Source: Opitutus sp. GAS368
Lineage (GTDB): Bacteria; Verrucomicrobiota; Verrucomicrobiia; Opitutales; Opitutaceae
Direction: 5' to 3'
DNA: 40,213 nt
Assembly: GCA_945869845.1 (NCBI GenBank)
Contig: CAMBRG010000019.1
Coordinates: 1-40,213 of the forward strand
Part shown: piece after piece, positions 1 to 9,737 of the stretch
How the letters are laid out: each line of letters opens with the position of its first letter
Numbering within the stretch: position 1 is the stretch's first letter
Program-made: the position numbers and the translations under genes
The notes under the pieces: model-generated
Seen by the model: only the letters and a program-made list of their open reading frames with translations
What the model was told of the DNA's origin: nothing
Databases searched by the model: none

Positions 1-100
1 ACACCGCATCCTGTTTCGCATCGAAGCCGTCGAGCGCCGATGCCTCCGCGTCCAACTGGTCGCCCAGCACCACCACTAGATTCCGCACCGATTTGATCAT
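1..100 (-). CDS. Cryptochrome/photolyase-related protein, N-terminal fragment (runs off the window)
   Basis: Only the first 33 codons are in the window. They read MIKSVRNLVVVLGDQLDAE and onward. The stretch NLVVVLGDQLD is the typical opening of the deoxyribodipyrimidine-photolyase-related family (PF04244, the iron-sulfur bacterial cryptochromes/(6-4) photolyases), in which a Rossmann-like N-terminal domain begins with an 'LVLGDQL' strand and turn. The start is the ATG at 98-100, preceded by AGGT a few bases upstream. The gene lies 12 bp downstream of a class I photolyase gene on the same strand, so the two are probably co-transcribed as a light-dependent DNA repair pair. The family call rests on a short fragment. 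The FAD and Fe-S cluster region cannot be seen. Confidence 0.7.
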   Translation of the reverse strand, partial: MIKSVRNLVVVLGDQLDAEASALDGFDAKQDAV

Positions 101-112
101 AAAACTACCTGG

Positions 113-1585
113 TCAGTCAGCGACCACAGCCTCCGGCCCACGCAGCGCCTTAAACGCCGCCAACGCTTCATCGCGCGCCTTGGCGTGGTTCACCATCGGC
201 CCCGGATAGTTCTTCCCGAGCTCCACTCCCGCCCGCGCCAGTACCGCTGCCGGCGCCTCCCAAGGCGCGTGAATGTGCTCTGCCGGCAGCTTAGCCAACT
301 CGGGCACCCACCGCCGCACATAGTCGCCATCGGCATCAAAACGCGTCCCTTGCAGCACCGGCGCAAACACGCGGAAATACGGTGCGGCATCCGCCCCGCA
401 CCCCGCACTCCACTGCCAGCCGAGCGTGTTGCTCGCGAGATCCGCATCGACCAGCGTGTCCCAAAACCACGCCGCGCCGTGCGTCCAATTGAGTCGCAGG
501 TGTTTCACCAAAAACGACGCCACCACCATGCGCACGCGGTTGTGCATCCACCCTGTCGCGTAGAGCTGCCGCATCCCCGCATCGACGATCGGATACCCCG
601 TCTGACCGCGTTGCCAGGCCCGCAATTTTTTCCCGTCCGCGTCCTCAGCCCACCGGAATTTCTCAAAATCTACCCGCAGCGGCCGCTCCGGCGTGTGCGG
701 AAAATGAAACAACAGGTGATGCGCAAACTCCCGCCACCCGATCTCGCTCAGAAAAACCCGCGCCCCGTTACTCGACGGAAACACCCCGGACGCTTTAGAC
801 TCCGCCGCCACCGCTGCCCACACCTGCCGCGGCCCGATTTCCCCGAAATGCAACCATGGCGAGAGCATCGAGGTCCCATCGCGGTCCGGTAGATTTCGCG
901 CGTCGGCATAGTTGCCCATCGCGCGCGCGACAAAAGTCTTCAATCGCGCCGCCGCTCCTTCCTCACCCGGCTGCCACGTCGCAGCAAGCCCGGCATCCCA
1001 CTTGATTTTCGGCCGCAGCTCCAGCTCCGCCAGCTCCAGCGATTTCGGCCACGTTGCCGGCGCGGCGATCGTCTTTTCGGTGAACTTCACCGCCGGCGGC
1101 ACCGGCAACGTCAGGCAGTGTTTCCAATACGGCGTAAACACCTGAAACGGCTTGCCCTGCTTGTTCTGAATCAGGTGCGGTTCAAACAGCAACGCGCCAC
1201 AGAAACTCTTCGCCTCGACCCCGCTCGCTAACAGCTCGGCTTTGATCGTGGCATCCCGCGCGATCACCGCCGGTTCATAACGGCGATTCCAAAACACCGC
1301 GCCCGCACCAGTCGCCTTCACCCATGCCCGCACCACTTCCGCCGCGCTGCCGCGCGCGATCACCAGCCGCGATCCACGCTCGCGCAAACTCGCATCAAGC
1401 GCCGCGAGCGCGTGATGCAACCACCACCGCCCCGCCTCGCCCATCGGCCAATTTCCCTCCGCCGCATCGTCCAATATATATACCGGCACGACGGGACCAC
1501 CTCGCCCCACTGCCGCCGCGAGCGCCGGATTATCCTGCAACCGCAGATCTTGCCGAAACCAAATGAGAGTGGGAGTAACCGACAT
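113..1585 (-). CDS. phrB: Deoxyribodipyrimidine photolyase (class I CPD photolyase/cryptochrome family)
   Basis: Predicted to repair UV-induced cyclobutane pyrimidine dimers with blue light, using FAD in the cytoplasm. The 490-residue protein has the usual length. The N-terminal alpha/beta antenna domain begins TLIWFRQDLRLQDNPAL (residues 6-22). The C-terminal FAD domain shows TSMLSPWLHFGEI (238-250), RGQTGYPIVDAGMR (326-339), TGWMHNRVRM (344-353) and DLASNTLGWQWSAG (382-395), followed by DAAPYFRVF (399-407), which includes the tryptophans used in FAD photoreduction. I chose the ATG at 1585 because the family begins about here. An in-frame start 30 bp further upstream would add an atypical MRRGWGFFER leader. 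The PF04244-type photolyase gene follows after 12 bp. CPD specificity, as opposed to cryptochrome function, is inferred from the family. Confidence 0.93.
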   Translation of the reverse strand: MSVTPTLIWFRQDLRLQDNPALAAAVGRGGPVVPVYILDDAAEGNWPMGEAGRWWLHHALAALDASLRERGSRLVIARGSAAEVVRAWVKATGAGAVFWNRRYEPAVIARDATIKAELLASGVEAKSFCGALLFEPHLIQNKQGKPFQVFTPYWKHCLTLPVPPAVKFTEKTIAAPATWPKSLELAELELRPKIKWDAGLAATWQPGEEGAAARLKTFVARAMGNYADARNLPDRDGTSMLSPWLHFGEIGPRQVWAAVAAESKASGVFPSSNGARVFLSEIGWREFAHHLLFHFPHTPERPLRVDFEKFRWAEDADGKKLRAWQRGQTGYPIVDAGMRQLYATGWMHNRVRMVVASFLVKHLRLNWTHGAAWFWDTLVDADLASNTLGWQWSAGCGADAAPYFRVFAPVLQGTRFDADGDYVRRWVPELAKLPAEHIHAPWEAPAAVLARAGVELGKNYPGPMVNHAKARDEALAAFKALRGPEAVVAD

Positions 1586-1946
1586 TCGCTCGAAGAAGCC
1601 CCACCCCCGCCGCAAAGCAAGCCACCCGGGCGCAAATTTCCGCGCCCCGCGCCAACCGCCTCCTCCAAGTAGATCGCCGCCCCACCCTCATGTTCGCCGG
1701 ACCGGCAACCTGCTGCTCGCCGCTACGCCCCAACCTCCACCCCACCGCGATGGCCGCCACTTCCTCCCAGCGCTCACTCCAAGCTCGACGGTCTGGGTAG
1801 CGCGCTAAAAAAATTTCCGACGGAAGGCGTACCCGCCTACGTTGCTGTTACGAGGGAGCCGGACGTGCTCGGGCCATGTAGCCCCGAGCGCCCGCGGGTT
1901 CGGCGGGGCGGATTCCAAGAGCATCCCGGGATGTTCCTGCGGCGAA
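1586..1946. other. Intergenic stretch without a recognisable gene
   Basis: This separates the photolyase start from the cyclase remnant. Open frames exist on both strands, but their translations are proline/arginine-rich or low-complexity and match nothing I recognise. It presumably holds the photolyase promoter. I see no convincing -35/-10 pair, terminator or RNA. Confidence 0.4.
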
Positions 1947-2335
1947 AAAAGGCGCGCGGCGTTGGCTACCGCTTTGCTCGACCACGCCGCGGTCTGCGCG
2001 CAAGCCGCCCACGAAATACTGGAAAATCTTCGCCCCCGCGCCCCTCGCTACCCGATTACTCGAGCGGTGCGCATTCGACTGAACAGCGGCCCGCTTATCG
2101 GCGGCATCGGCACAAAACAATTCGCATACGACCTTTGGGGCGAGACCGTAAGCAGGGCCAACAGGGTGGAGTCACATGGCCAGCCCCGGCGGATTCAGCT
2201 CATCGAAAGCACGAGGAAACGGTTGGGGGAAAAATTCGGGTCTGAAGGACGGGCGGGATCGAAATCAAAAATTCCGAACCCATGCGCGTGTTCCCCCTCG
2301 CCCACTCCAGCGCCGTATCGACCCGGTCTTGGCCG
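1947..2335 (+). pseudogene. Decayed C-terminal half of a class III adenylate/guanylate cyclase
   Basis: The translated stretch resembles the second half of the class III nucleotide-cyclase catalytic domain. ALLDHAAVCAQAAHEIL matches the 'DHA...A..ML' helix. VRIRLNSGPLIGGIGTKQF plus AYDLWGETVSRANRVES matches the consensus '[37 protein letters not shown]'. GQPRRIQLIESTRKRLGEKF matches 'GxPGRIQVSEATYERLxxxF'. Near 2250-2257 the match moves to another frame and continues as GIEIKNSEPMRVFPLA, equivalent to 'G.IEIKGKG.M.TYFL', so there is a frameshift. The first half of the domain, with the metal-binding aspartates, is missing, as are any sensor domains. The remaining ORF continues through unrelated sequence. 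It lies convergent to glgB. I judge this a non-functional relic. Confidence 0.72.
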
Positions 2336-2373
2336 GAGCGGCGCCCCAAAAGACCGATCAAAAAATGGATCGC

Positions 2374-4587
2374 TCAACCGGCCGACCACCGGAAGACGCT
2401 CGTCGAAAGTGGAGCCAGCTTGACGTTTACCGACTGCGCAAATCCGTCCCGCTCAATCGCCGAGGCCTCGAGGCCACCCTCATTGCCCAGTCCGGTTCCT
2501 CCGTAATACTCGCTGTTTGAATTGATCACTTCCCGCCAGAAGCCGCGACGCGGCACCCCCACCGCATAAGAGCGGGTCGCGCCGCCGAAGTGGGCCACGA
2601 CGAGAAAGAGCGTTTGCTCGAAGACATCCATTCTCAGGTAAGCGATCAGGTTCGCATGGGCGTCGTGACACGTGACCCAACGGAAACCGTTAGGATTGTA
2701 ATCATTTCGGCTGAGCACCGGCTCGTTGACGTAGAGCTTATTCAAATCCCGCACCAGACGACGCACCCCCTCATGATCCGGATAGAGGCAAAGGTGCCAA
2801 TCCAGACTGGCCGAGTGATTCCACTCCCGCGACTGCGCGAACTCACTGCCCATAAAGAGAAGTTTTTTTCCGGGGTAACACCACATGTGGGCATACAAAG
2901 AGCGCAGATTTGCGGCCTTCTCGGGCAGGTGCCACCCGCCCATTTTAAACAACATCGAGGCCTTCCCGTGCACCACTTCATCATGCGAAAAAACGGTCAC
3001 GAAATTTTCCGCATACTGGTAGAGCATCCCGAAGGTAAGGTCGCTTTGGTGCCAGCGACGGTGCACCGGTTCTTTCGCAAAATAGCGGAGCGTGTCGTTC
3101 ATCCACCCCATGTTCCATTTATAATCGAAGCCCAAGCCGCCGTCGCCAGTCGGACAGGTCACTTGAGGAAATGAGGTGCTCTCCTCCGCGATCATCATCA
3201 CGCCGGGATGATAGTGATGAACCAAGTCGTTCACCTGCTTCAGAAACTCGATCGCCTCCAGATTTTCCCGACCACCGTGCTGGTTCGGAATCCATTCCCC
3301 TTCCTTTCGCGAGTAATCGAGATAGAGCATCGACGCCACGGCATCCACGCGCAGGCCGTCGAGGTGATACCGCTCCAGCCAGGCCAAGGCGCTCGCAATC
3401 AGGAAACACCGCACTTCGTTGCGGCCATAGTTGAAAATCAGCGTGCCCCAGTCCATGTGCGCCCCTTGGCGAGGATCGGCGTGTTCGTAGAGATGACTAC
3501 CGTCAAACTCCGCCAAGGCGAACGCGTCGCGTGGAAAGTGAGCCGGTACCCAGTCCAAAATGACCCCGATTCCCCGTTGATGCAGATGATCCACGAACCA
3601 GGCGAAATCCTCCGGGGTGCCGAATCGTTGGGTCGGAGCGAAAAAACCGGTGACTTGATAACCCCATGAACCGTCGAACGGATGCTCGGCGATCGGCATG
3701 ATCTCAACGTGGGTGAACCCCATCTCGACCACATAGTCGGCGAGTTCCGGGGCGAGCTCGCGATAGGTGAGCGGGCGGTTGTTGTCTTCCGGCTTTCGCT
3801 TCCAGGAACCAAGGTGCAACTCGTAAGCGGAGATCGGGCGATCCAGCTGGTTCGCCTCCGCTTTCCGCCGATCCATCCAGTCCCGGTCACTCCATTTAAA
3901 TCCATCCGTCGCACAAACAATCGCCGCGTTCCCCGGCGGTGCTTCGAAAAAAGTCCCGTAAGGATCGGTCTTCACGCTCACCCGGCCCGACTGGCTGCGA
4001 ATCTCAAACTTGTAGAGCTCGCCGGCCCCGAGGCCGGGCACAAACAATTCCCACACGCCTGAAGCCCCCAAGGGCCGCATGGGAAAGAACCGTCCATCCC
4101 AACGATTGAAATTTCCCACGACGGAGACGCGGGCCGCAGACGGTACCCAAACGGAAAAGGCCACCCCGGGAACCCCTCCGATCTCCCGCGGATGCGCTCC
4201 GAGCTTTTCGAAAATACGGTGCTCGTTGCCCTCATTGAACAGGTAGAGATCCTGCGCGCTCAATGTCGGCAGAAAGCTGTAAGGATCAAAAAACTGCCGG
4301 GTCTCACCGTTGGGGAAAGTGGCGCGCAACTGATACCGAAAAACCTCGGGGCGTTTGGCGATGAAGCCTTCGAAAAAACCTTCCTCCGTCAGCCGCTTCA
4401 ACGCATGCACCGACTGACCTTTGGCCTCGAGCTCGACGACCGAACAGCTCACCGCATCGCCCAACAGAGCCCTGACGACCACCCCTTGGCTTCGACCGCG
4501 CTTGTGGGGGTGCATTCCAAGCACCCCATGGGGCGCCGCGTGAGTTGCGCTGAGCAAGGCCGCCAGATCAGATTTGGAAGTTATCAC
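2374..4587 (-). CDS. glgB: 1,4-alpha-glucan branching enzyme
   Basis: Transfers alpha-1,4-glucan segments to make alpha-1,6 branches in glycogen (GH13 subfamily 8/9 type, cytoplasmic). At 737 residues it has full bacterial GlgB length, with an N-terminal GlgB-specific domain (about 1-105), a CBM48 (about 125-225, VWVPSAARVSVVGNFNRWDG) and the (beta/alpha)8 domain. Catalytic landmarks are the nucleophile D415 in GLRVDAV, acid/base E468 in MMIAEES, and the transition-state Asp in FSHDEVVHGK (533-542). WGYQVTGFFAPTQRFG (308-323) is also typical. The start is a GTG at 4585-4587 with no strong Shine-Dalgarno sequence. ppc lies 84 bp upstream in the same direction, so the two may share a transcript. 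No other glycogen genes are in the window. Confidence 0.97.
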   Translation of the reverse strand: MITSKSDLAALLSATHAAPHGVLGMHPHKRGRSQGVVVRALLGDAVSCSVVELEAKGQSVHALKRLTEEGFFEGFIAKRPEVFRYQLRATFPNGETRQFFDPYSFLPTLSAQDLYLFNEGNEHRIFEKLGAHPREIGGVPGVAFSVWVPSAARVSVVGNFNRWDGRFFPMRPLGASGVWELFVPGLGAGELYKFEIRSQSGRVSVKTDPYGTFFEAPPGNAAIVCATDGFKWSDRDWMDRRKAEANQLDRPISAYELHLGSWKRKPEDNNRPLTYRELAPELADYVVEMGFTHVEIMPIAEHPFDGSWGYQVTGFFAPTQRFGTPEDFAWFVDHLHQRGIGVILDWVPAHFPRDAFALAEFDGSHLYEHADPRQGAHMDWGTLIFNYGRNEVRCFLIASALAWLERYHLDGLRVDAVASMLYLDYSRKEGEWIPNQHGGRENLEAIEFLKQVNDLVHHYHPGVMMIAEESTSFPQVTCPTGDGGLGFDYKWNMGWMNDTLRYFAKEPVHRRWHQSDLTFGMLYQYAENFVTVFSHDEVVHGKASMLFKMGGWHLPEKAANLRSLYAHMWCYPGKKLLFMGSEFAQSREWNHSASLDWHLCLYPDHEGVRRLVRDLNKLYVNEPVLSRNDYNPNGFRWVTCHDAHANLIAYLRMDVFEQTLFLVVAHFGGATRSYAVGVPRRGFWREVINSNSEYYGGTGLGNEGGLEASAIERDGFAQSVNVKLAPLSTSVFRWSAG

Positions 4588-4671
4588 GATGGAAACACCG
4601 CGACCGTGACTCCTGCCACCCCGCTCGTCTAGCCGCGAATACTGACCGATCGGTGTTCTCGCCCACGGGGC

Positions 4672-7434
4672 CTAACCCGTGTTCTTCAGCCCGCCCGATA
4701 TTCCATTGATCGTCAACTCCACCACGGCCCGCGCCGCTTCGGCGTCGCTCGAGGAAAGTTTCTTGCCCGCCGCCTGAATCCGAAGACGGCGCAGCATGTC
4801 GACCTGGATGTAGTTGAGGGGATCAATGTAAGGATTCCTCAGTTGCACCGACTTCAACAGCACCGGTTCCCGCGCCAACATCTGCCGCTCGCCCGTGACC
4901 GCGAGAATCGCTCGCGCCGTTCGCTCAAACTCCACCGTGAGCAGGCCAAGAATTCGCTTCCGGATCTTGGGGTCGTCGACCAACTCGGCGTAAAGGGACG
5001 CGATGCCCATGTCCGCCTTGTGCATCGTGAGTTGGGCATTGTTGATCATGGTCTGAAAAAACGGCCACTCCTGGTGCATCGTCCTCAGCAGCTTTTTACC
5101 CGCAGGGCCCCGTTGCAAAATCGCCTCGAGGGCCGAGCCCAAACCAAACCACCCGGGGAAATTGAAACGACTCTGCATCCAGGAAAACACCCAGGGAATC
5201 GCCCGGAGGTCTTCGACGCTGGTCGTCGCCCGCCGGAAGGTCGGCCGCGATCCAAACTTCAGATTGCTGATCTCGTCGATCGGCGTCGCCTGCTTCCAAA
5301 AGACGAGAAATTCCGGATCGTCGTGCACGATGGCTTTGTAGGCGGCGAACCCCGCCGAGCTCATCACCGCCATCGCTTCGCGCCATGCCGCCGGTACCTC
5401 GGCCTTGGTTTCCGCGGCGTGCGTCCCAAGCATTACGCCATAGGCCATCTGCTCGAGAATTCGATGCGCCAGATCGGGATCATGATACCGCGTGGAAAGC
5501 ACCTCACCTTGCTCGGTCACGCGGATTCCTCCGTCGCGTAGGCCGGCCGGCTGGGCCAAAATCGCCTTGGCCGCCGGGCCGCCGCCCCGCGCGATACTGC
5601 CGCCCCGGCCGTGGAAAAGCGTGATCTTCACTCCCCGTTCAAGCCCCACGCGCGCGATGGCCGCTTGCGCCTCAAACAGCGCCCAATTCGCGGTCACGTA
5701 GCCGCAGTCCTTGTTGCTGTCCGAATATCCTAGCATCACATGCTGGTGCGACGGTTTCTGCCGCCCGGGCAACGTAAAGAGCGTCGCCAAAATATCCGGC
5801 GCCCGCTCCAAATCATCCAACGTCTCAAACAGCGGGGCCATCGGCAGCGCCGCGCCGGTGATTTTTTGCAAGAGCTCCAACTCCAGCACATCCGACACTC
5901 CGTCCGTCATGCTGATGATTGCGATGCCCAGCGCCTCGGCGCCAAACCGCTCCACCGCCCGCGCCGCCAGCGCGAGCGGCTCCAACACGTGCCTCGTGCC
6001 CGCCGAGTAGTTCGCCACCGTCGCCGCCGACAAAACCTTGGCTTTGGCGAGCTCAGCCAAAAGCAGAGTCTGTTTCTCCCCTTCAGTCAGCGCCTCATAG
6101 TCACCGCGCTCGAGAATCTCAGCCACCGCCGCTGCGTGCTGCGATGAATGCTGACGGATATCCAAACGGGCGGTGTGCAAGCCAAACACCTCGAACTGCT
6201 CGCCCATTACCTGCAAATCGCCCTCGACCAACATGGCCCCCTTCCCCGCGGCCAGGCTGACTCGGATTGTCTCGAGCGTTTCCTCCACCGTCGAGCGGTC
6301 GAGGTACCCGCCGACCACCGAGTCCGAACCGTCCCGCACTTCGTTCACCGCCTGCGCCAGACGCGCGCGCAGCACACCCAAGACGAGTCGATACGGCTCG
6401 TGCGGATAACGTTTACTCAACTCCTCGACGTGCTTCGAGAGGTGCAAATTTTCCCGCAGCTCTCGCTTCAACGCCGGCACCACCGAATCTCTCCGGTCGC
6501 TCACCGTGAGTGAGCGCGCCAGATCCCTCGACGCCAGGCGCAGTTTCTCGATCGCGAGTCGCCGATGCAGCAGGAGAACTTCCGCCGTCACCGTCCCCGT
6601 TACCCCGGGATTGCCGTCGCGGTCTCCACCAATCCACGAACCAAACGCCAGCCAACGCCGCGGCGGCTTGACCGTGGGATAATGCCGACCGAGCGCACGC
6701 TTCATGTCGGCGTGCAAACGCGGCAGGGTTTCGAACAGCGTCGTGTCAAAATACCACAGCCCCGTCTTCGCTTCATCCGTCACCTCGGGCCGGGCCGCGC
6801 GGCTACGATCGGTCAACCACAGCGAGGCGATCTCCCGCTCCACACATTCGGCCTCCAGCAATGCGGGATCGGTCAACAGCGCGGGCTGCGCGCGCAATCG
6901 CAAGATCTCGCCCAGTCGCCGCAACTTCGTGAGCAAGGTTCGCCGCTTCGATTCCGTCGGGTGCGCCGTAAACACGAGCTCGATCATGAGGCGGTCCACC
7001 AAGGCCTGCATCGCGGCCGCACCCACTCCGCGTCGTTTCAACTCGATCACCGCCGCTTCGATTGATTCACGCATCGGCGGGCTCGCCGTGCCTTCTTTAA
7101 CGCGGGCGGCGCGTCTCTGGCGCAACAGCACGATGCGAAAATTCTCCTCGGCGAGGTTCACCAACTCGAAATAGAGCGTGAACGCCATCGCTTGGTTAAA
7201 CGCCTCGCTCGGACTCAACTCCGCGATCCGCGCCGCCAAACCACGCGCCGCTTGCTCGTCACCCGCCCGCCGCGCTTTGGCCAACTGTCGCAAGGCCTCG
7301 ACGGTGGTGAAGGTCTCCGGCCCCTCCAGCCGGGTGATCACGCGGCCCAGCGCGCTGCCGAGCGCACGTACCTCAGCTCGGAGCGAGGCGATTTCAGTGG
7401 GAGGGACCGGGAGCGGCGGCGTTGGCTTTGGCAT
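4672..7434 (-). CDS. ppc: Phosphoenolpyruvate carboxylase
   Basis: Carboxylates PEP with bicarbonate to oxaloacetate, the anaplerotic feed of the TCA cycle, in the cytoplasm. The 920 residues cover the whole enzyme. The catalytic histidine motif is VFTAHPTESKRR (154-165, H158). The other landmarks are GSWIGGDRDGNPG (265-277), LGYSDSNKDCGY (568-579), the mobile glycine loop FHGRGGSIARGGGP (607-620) and IRVTEQGEVLSTRY (637-650). The C-terminus ends GGLKNTG, matching the conserved xNTG that forms part of the active/allosteric region. The start codon is ATG. The divergent lptD-like ORF could begin only 14 bp away if its longest form were used. This suggests that its true start lies further downstream, leaving room for both promoters. 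Confidence 0.98.
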   Translation of the reverse strand: MPKPTPPLPVPPTEIASLRAEVRALGSALGRVITRLEGPETFTTVEALRQLAKARRAGDEQAARGLAARIAELSPSEAFNQAMAFTLYFELVNLAEENFRIVLLRQRRAARVKEGTASPPMRESIEAAVIELKRRGVGAAAMQALVDRLMIELVFTAHPTESKRRTLLTKLRRLGEILRLRAQPALLTDPALLEAECVEREIASLWLTDRSRAARPEVTDEAKTGLWYFDTTLFETLPRLHADMKRALGRHYPTVKPPRRWLAFGSWIGGDRDGNPGVTGTVTAEVLLLHRRLAIEKLRLASRDLARSLTVSDRRDSVVPALKRELRENLHLSKHVEELSKRYPHEPYRLVLGVLRARLAQAVNEVRDGSDSVVGGYLDRSTVEETLETIRVSLAAGKGAMLVEGDLQVMGEQFEVFGLHTARLDIRQHSSQHAAAVAEILERGDYEALTEGEKQTLLLAELAKAKVLSAATVANYSAGTRHVLEPLALAARAVERFGAEALGIAIISMTDGVSDVLELELLQKITGAALPMAPLFETLDDLERAPDILATLFTLPGRQKPSHQHVMLGYSDSNKDCGYVTANWALFEAQAAIARVGLERGVKITLFHGRGGSIARGGGPAAKAILAQPAGLRDGGIRVTEQGEVLSTRYHDPDLAHRILEQMAYGVMLGTHAAETKAEVPAAWREAMAVMSSAGFAAYKAIVHDDPEFLVFWKQATPIDEISNLKFGSRPTFRRATTSVEDLRAIPWVFSWMQSRFNFPGWFGLGSALEAILQRGPAGKKLLRTMHQEWPFFQTMINNAQLTMHKADMGIASLYAELVDDPKIRKRILGLLTVEFERTARAILAVTGERQMLAREPVLLKSVQLRNPYIDPLNYIQVDMLRRLRIQAAGKKLSSSDAEAARAVVELTINGISGGLKNTG

Positions 7435-7448
7435 GAATTCGGCGCACC

Positions 7449-9644
7449 ATGAGGGGCGCAGGAACCCGGCAAAAGCTAAAACTACGCCAGCGTGCCGCCC
7501 ACTCCCGTAGGCTTGCTTGCGCCGGAGGCGACTCCTTTGCTCGATTGGTGCTTTGTCGTCTCATCTTCGTCTCCATCGCTTTGCTCGCGGCCTACCCGCA
7601 TGCCACCGGGCAGACGCCCGATGCGCAAACCGAGGTCCAATACGAGAGTTCCTCGGTCGACTTCACCACGGGAGAAACCGTTTTCACTAAGGCCAGCCTC
7701 AGCGATGGGCCCTCGCTCCTCACGGCCGACGAGATCCGCTATAACTTTATCACCCACGTCGCCACCGCCAACGGGAATGTCACCCTGACCCGCGGTCCCC
7801 AGCGGCTCATCGCCCAAAAATTGATCTACCAACAGCGCACCGCATCTTTTACCGCCGAATCAATCCGCGTCGGCTCCCATCCGTTCTACGTTTCCGGCGC
7901 CACGGCCTCCGGCTCCGTTGATGAACTCAGCGTCTCTGCCGCCACCGTCACGTTTCGCGAGCCCGGCCGGTGGCAGCCGACGGTTCAATCCGGTCGTCTG
8001 CTTTATGCGCCCGGTCGCGATCTTCGCAGCGAAGACACCCGCCTCGGTCTGGGTCGGAACCAGCCGATTCCTCTGCCCAAGATTCGCCAAAACCTGAACG
8101 AACCTCTCATTTCCTACCTTTCCGCCACCGCCGGCTATCGACAGTTCCTCGGCGCTTATCTCGAAGCCGGGCTTCGCGTCCCCGCCGCGGCCGGGGTAAA
8201 AATCGGCGCCGATATCGGTTTCTACACGGCGCGCGGCTTCATGGCCGGTCCTTCCGCCAGCTACCTCGGCGAAAACAACGGCCAAAATCTGCGCGGTCTC
8301 TTTCGTTCCGGTTACATTCGCGACTCCGGTGAGAAACTCACCGATGTGCTCCGTCGCCCCGTCCCTGAAGATCGCAGTCATGCCGAATGGCAACACACCC
8401 AGCGCTTCACCGAAAATCTCACGCTGGCGGCACATTTTAACCTGTGGAGCGATTCTGAGGTCATTCGCGATTTTCGCCCCACGACCTTCTTCCCCGTCCA
8501 GTCCCCCAATAACTTCATCGAGTCGCTTTACACCGGTCACAACTACTCGATCTCACTCTTTGCCCGGCTCCAGCCCTATTCCTACCAGTCCGTGCAAGAG
8601 CGCCTCCCCGAGTTGCGCTACGACCTGTTCCCCACCGCCGTCGGTCACGGCATTTATCAACGCGCCCAAGCCAGCGTCGTGGCCCTCCGCGAGCGCCCTC
8701 CCGGGGCGATTGCCCCGCGCCTCGCCAGCGATCGCGCCGACGCCTACTACGCGCTGACCCGCCCGTTCACGCCCCGCGAATGGCTCACCGTTACGCCCAC
8801 CGCCGGCGCCCGCGTGACCCACTATTCGAACCCCGCCGGTGCTTCCGAGGCCAGCCGCCGCTACACTCGCGCCCTCGGTGAGGTCGGCGTCGATGCCGCG
8901 CTCCGGGCCAGCGCCACCTACGCTTACAAAAACCCCCAGTGGAAAATAGACGGCCTGCGCCATCTCGTGACCCCGAAGTTGAGCTACCGTTACATTCCGC
9001 AAGGCGACCTCGGCCGCCGCTTCATTCCCGGCATCGACCGCCGCGAGCCTCTCACCAGTTACCTGCGTCCTCTCGGCCTCGGCGAGCAGCGTAGTATCGA
9101 CGATCTCCGCGCCACCAACACCCTCCGCCTCGGCCTCGACAATACCCTCCAGACCCGCGACGCCACCTACGGCTCGCGCGACCTGCTCGTCTTCAACAAC
9201 GCCGTCGATTTCCGGTTTCAACGCGGCCCGGGCGAACGCGACTTCTCAGCCGTCCATACCGAAATTGCCCTGATGCCAGCCCCGTGGCTGCAATTCGATC
9301 TCTACGAAAGCTTCACGCCGCACACCGGCACACTCCAAGAGCTCAACACCGGTATCACGCTCCGCGACGGCGATGCTTGGTCGCTCCGCTTTGCCACCAA
9401 TTTTCTTCGCCGCGAGAGCGAAGACTACCGCATCGAGGGGCGCATCCATCTGAATGAAACCTACGACGCGCTCGCCCGCTTCCAATACGACGCCCGCGAA
9501 CGCCGTCTCAACGAACAGGCCTACGGTCTCGCCCAGAATCTCGATAACACTTGGCTTATCGAATACGTCGTTTCCGTCTACTCCGGTCGTCGCCGCGAAA
9601 ACGGCTTCGGCTTCAACGTCCAAGTCGCGGCCCGCAATTTCTGA
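7449..9644 (+). CDS. lptD: LptD/OstA-like LPS-assembly outer membrane protein
   Basis: Predicted outer-membrane beta-barrel that would insert lipopolysaccharide into the outer leaflet. After a hydrophobic signal segment (LIFVSIALLAAYPHATGQ, about residues 38-55) comes an OstA/LptA-like beta-jellyroll (LLTADEIRYNFITHVATANGNVTL, QRLIAQKLIYQ; about 90-200). A long barrel domain follows, with LPELRYDLFPTAVGHGIYQRAQ in its middle, an arrangement and motif typical of LptD. It is aromatic at the end, finishing ...VQVAARNF. The longest ORF starts with ATG at 7449, but residues 1-32 look unlike a signal peptide. TTG at 7545 or GTG at 7548 is more plausible and gives about 700 residues. The paired cysteines of E. 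coli LptD are not evident, which is common outside Proteobacteria. Confidence 0.75.
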   Translation: MRGAGTRQKLKLRQRAAHSRRLACAGGDSFARLVLCRLIFVSIALLAAYPHATGQTPDAQTEVQYESSSVDFTTGETVFTKASLSDGPSLLTADEIRYNFITHVATANGNVTLTRGPQRLIAQKLIYQQRTASFTAESIRVGSHPFYVSGATASGSVDELSVSAATVTFREPGRWQPTVQSGRLLYAPGRDLRSEDTRLGLGRNQPIPLPKIRQNLNEPLISYLSATAGYRQFLGAYLEAGLRVPAAAGVKIGADIGFYTARGFMAGPSASYLGENNGQNLRGLFRSGYIRDSGEKLTDVLRRPVPEDRSHAEWQHTQRFTENLTLAAHFNLWSDSEVIRDFRPTTFFPVQSPNNFIESLYTGHNYSISLFARLQPYSYQSVQERLPELRYDLFPTAVGHGIYQRAQASVVALRERPPGAIAPRLASDRADAYYALTRPFTPREWLTVTPTAGARVTHYSNPAGASEASRRYTRALGEVGVDAALRASATYAYKNPQWKIDGLRHLVTPKLSYRYIPQGDLGRRFIPGIDRREPLTSYLRPLGLGEQRSIDDLRATNTLRLGLDNTLQTRDATYGSRDLLVFNNAVDFRFQRGPGERDFSAVHTEIALMPAPWLQFDLYESFTPHTGTLQELNTGITLRDGDAWSLRFATNFLRRESEDYRIEGRIHLNETYDALARFQYDARERRLNEQAYGLAQNLDNTWLIEYVVSVYSGRRRENGFGFNVQVAARNF

Positions 9645-9737
9645 GCCACCTGCCCTGATGCGACGTGGGGGCCCGCTTGGGGGCGATTTCTGCTCCCCGC
9701 CGCCAAAACTTTCCAGCTTCAACTCCAATCGCCCACC

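Noticed and set aside
1842-2423. 193-residue ORF as an intact cyclase gene
   Set aside because: The conserved part moves to another frame near 2250 and the metal-binding half of the domain is absent, so it is listed as a pseudogene.
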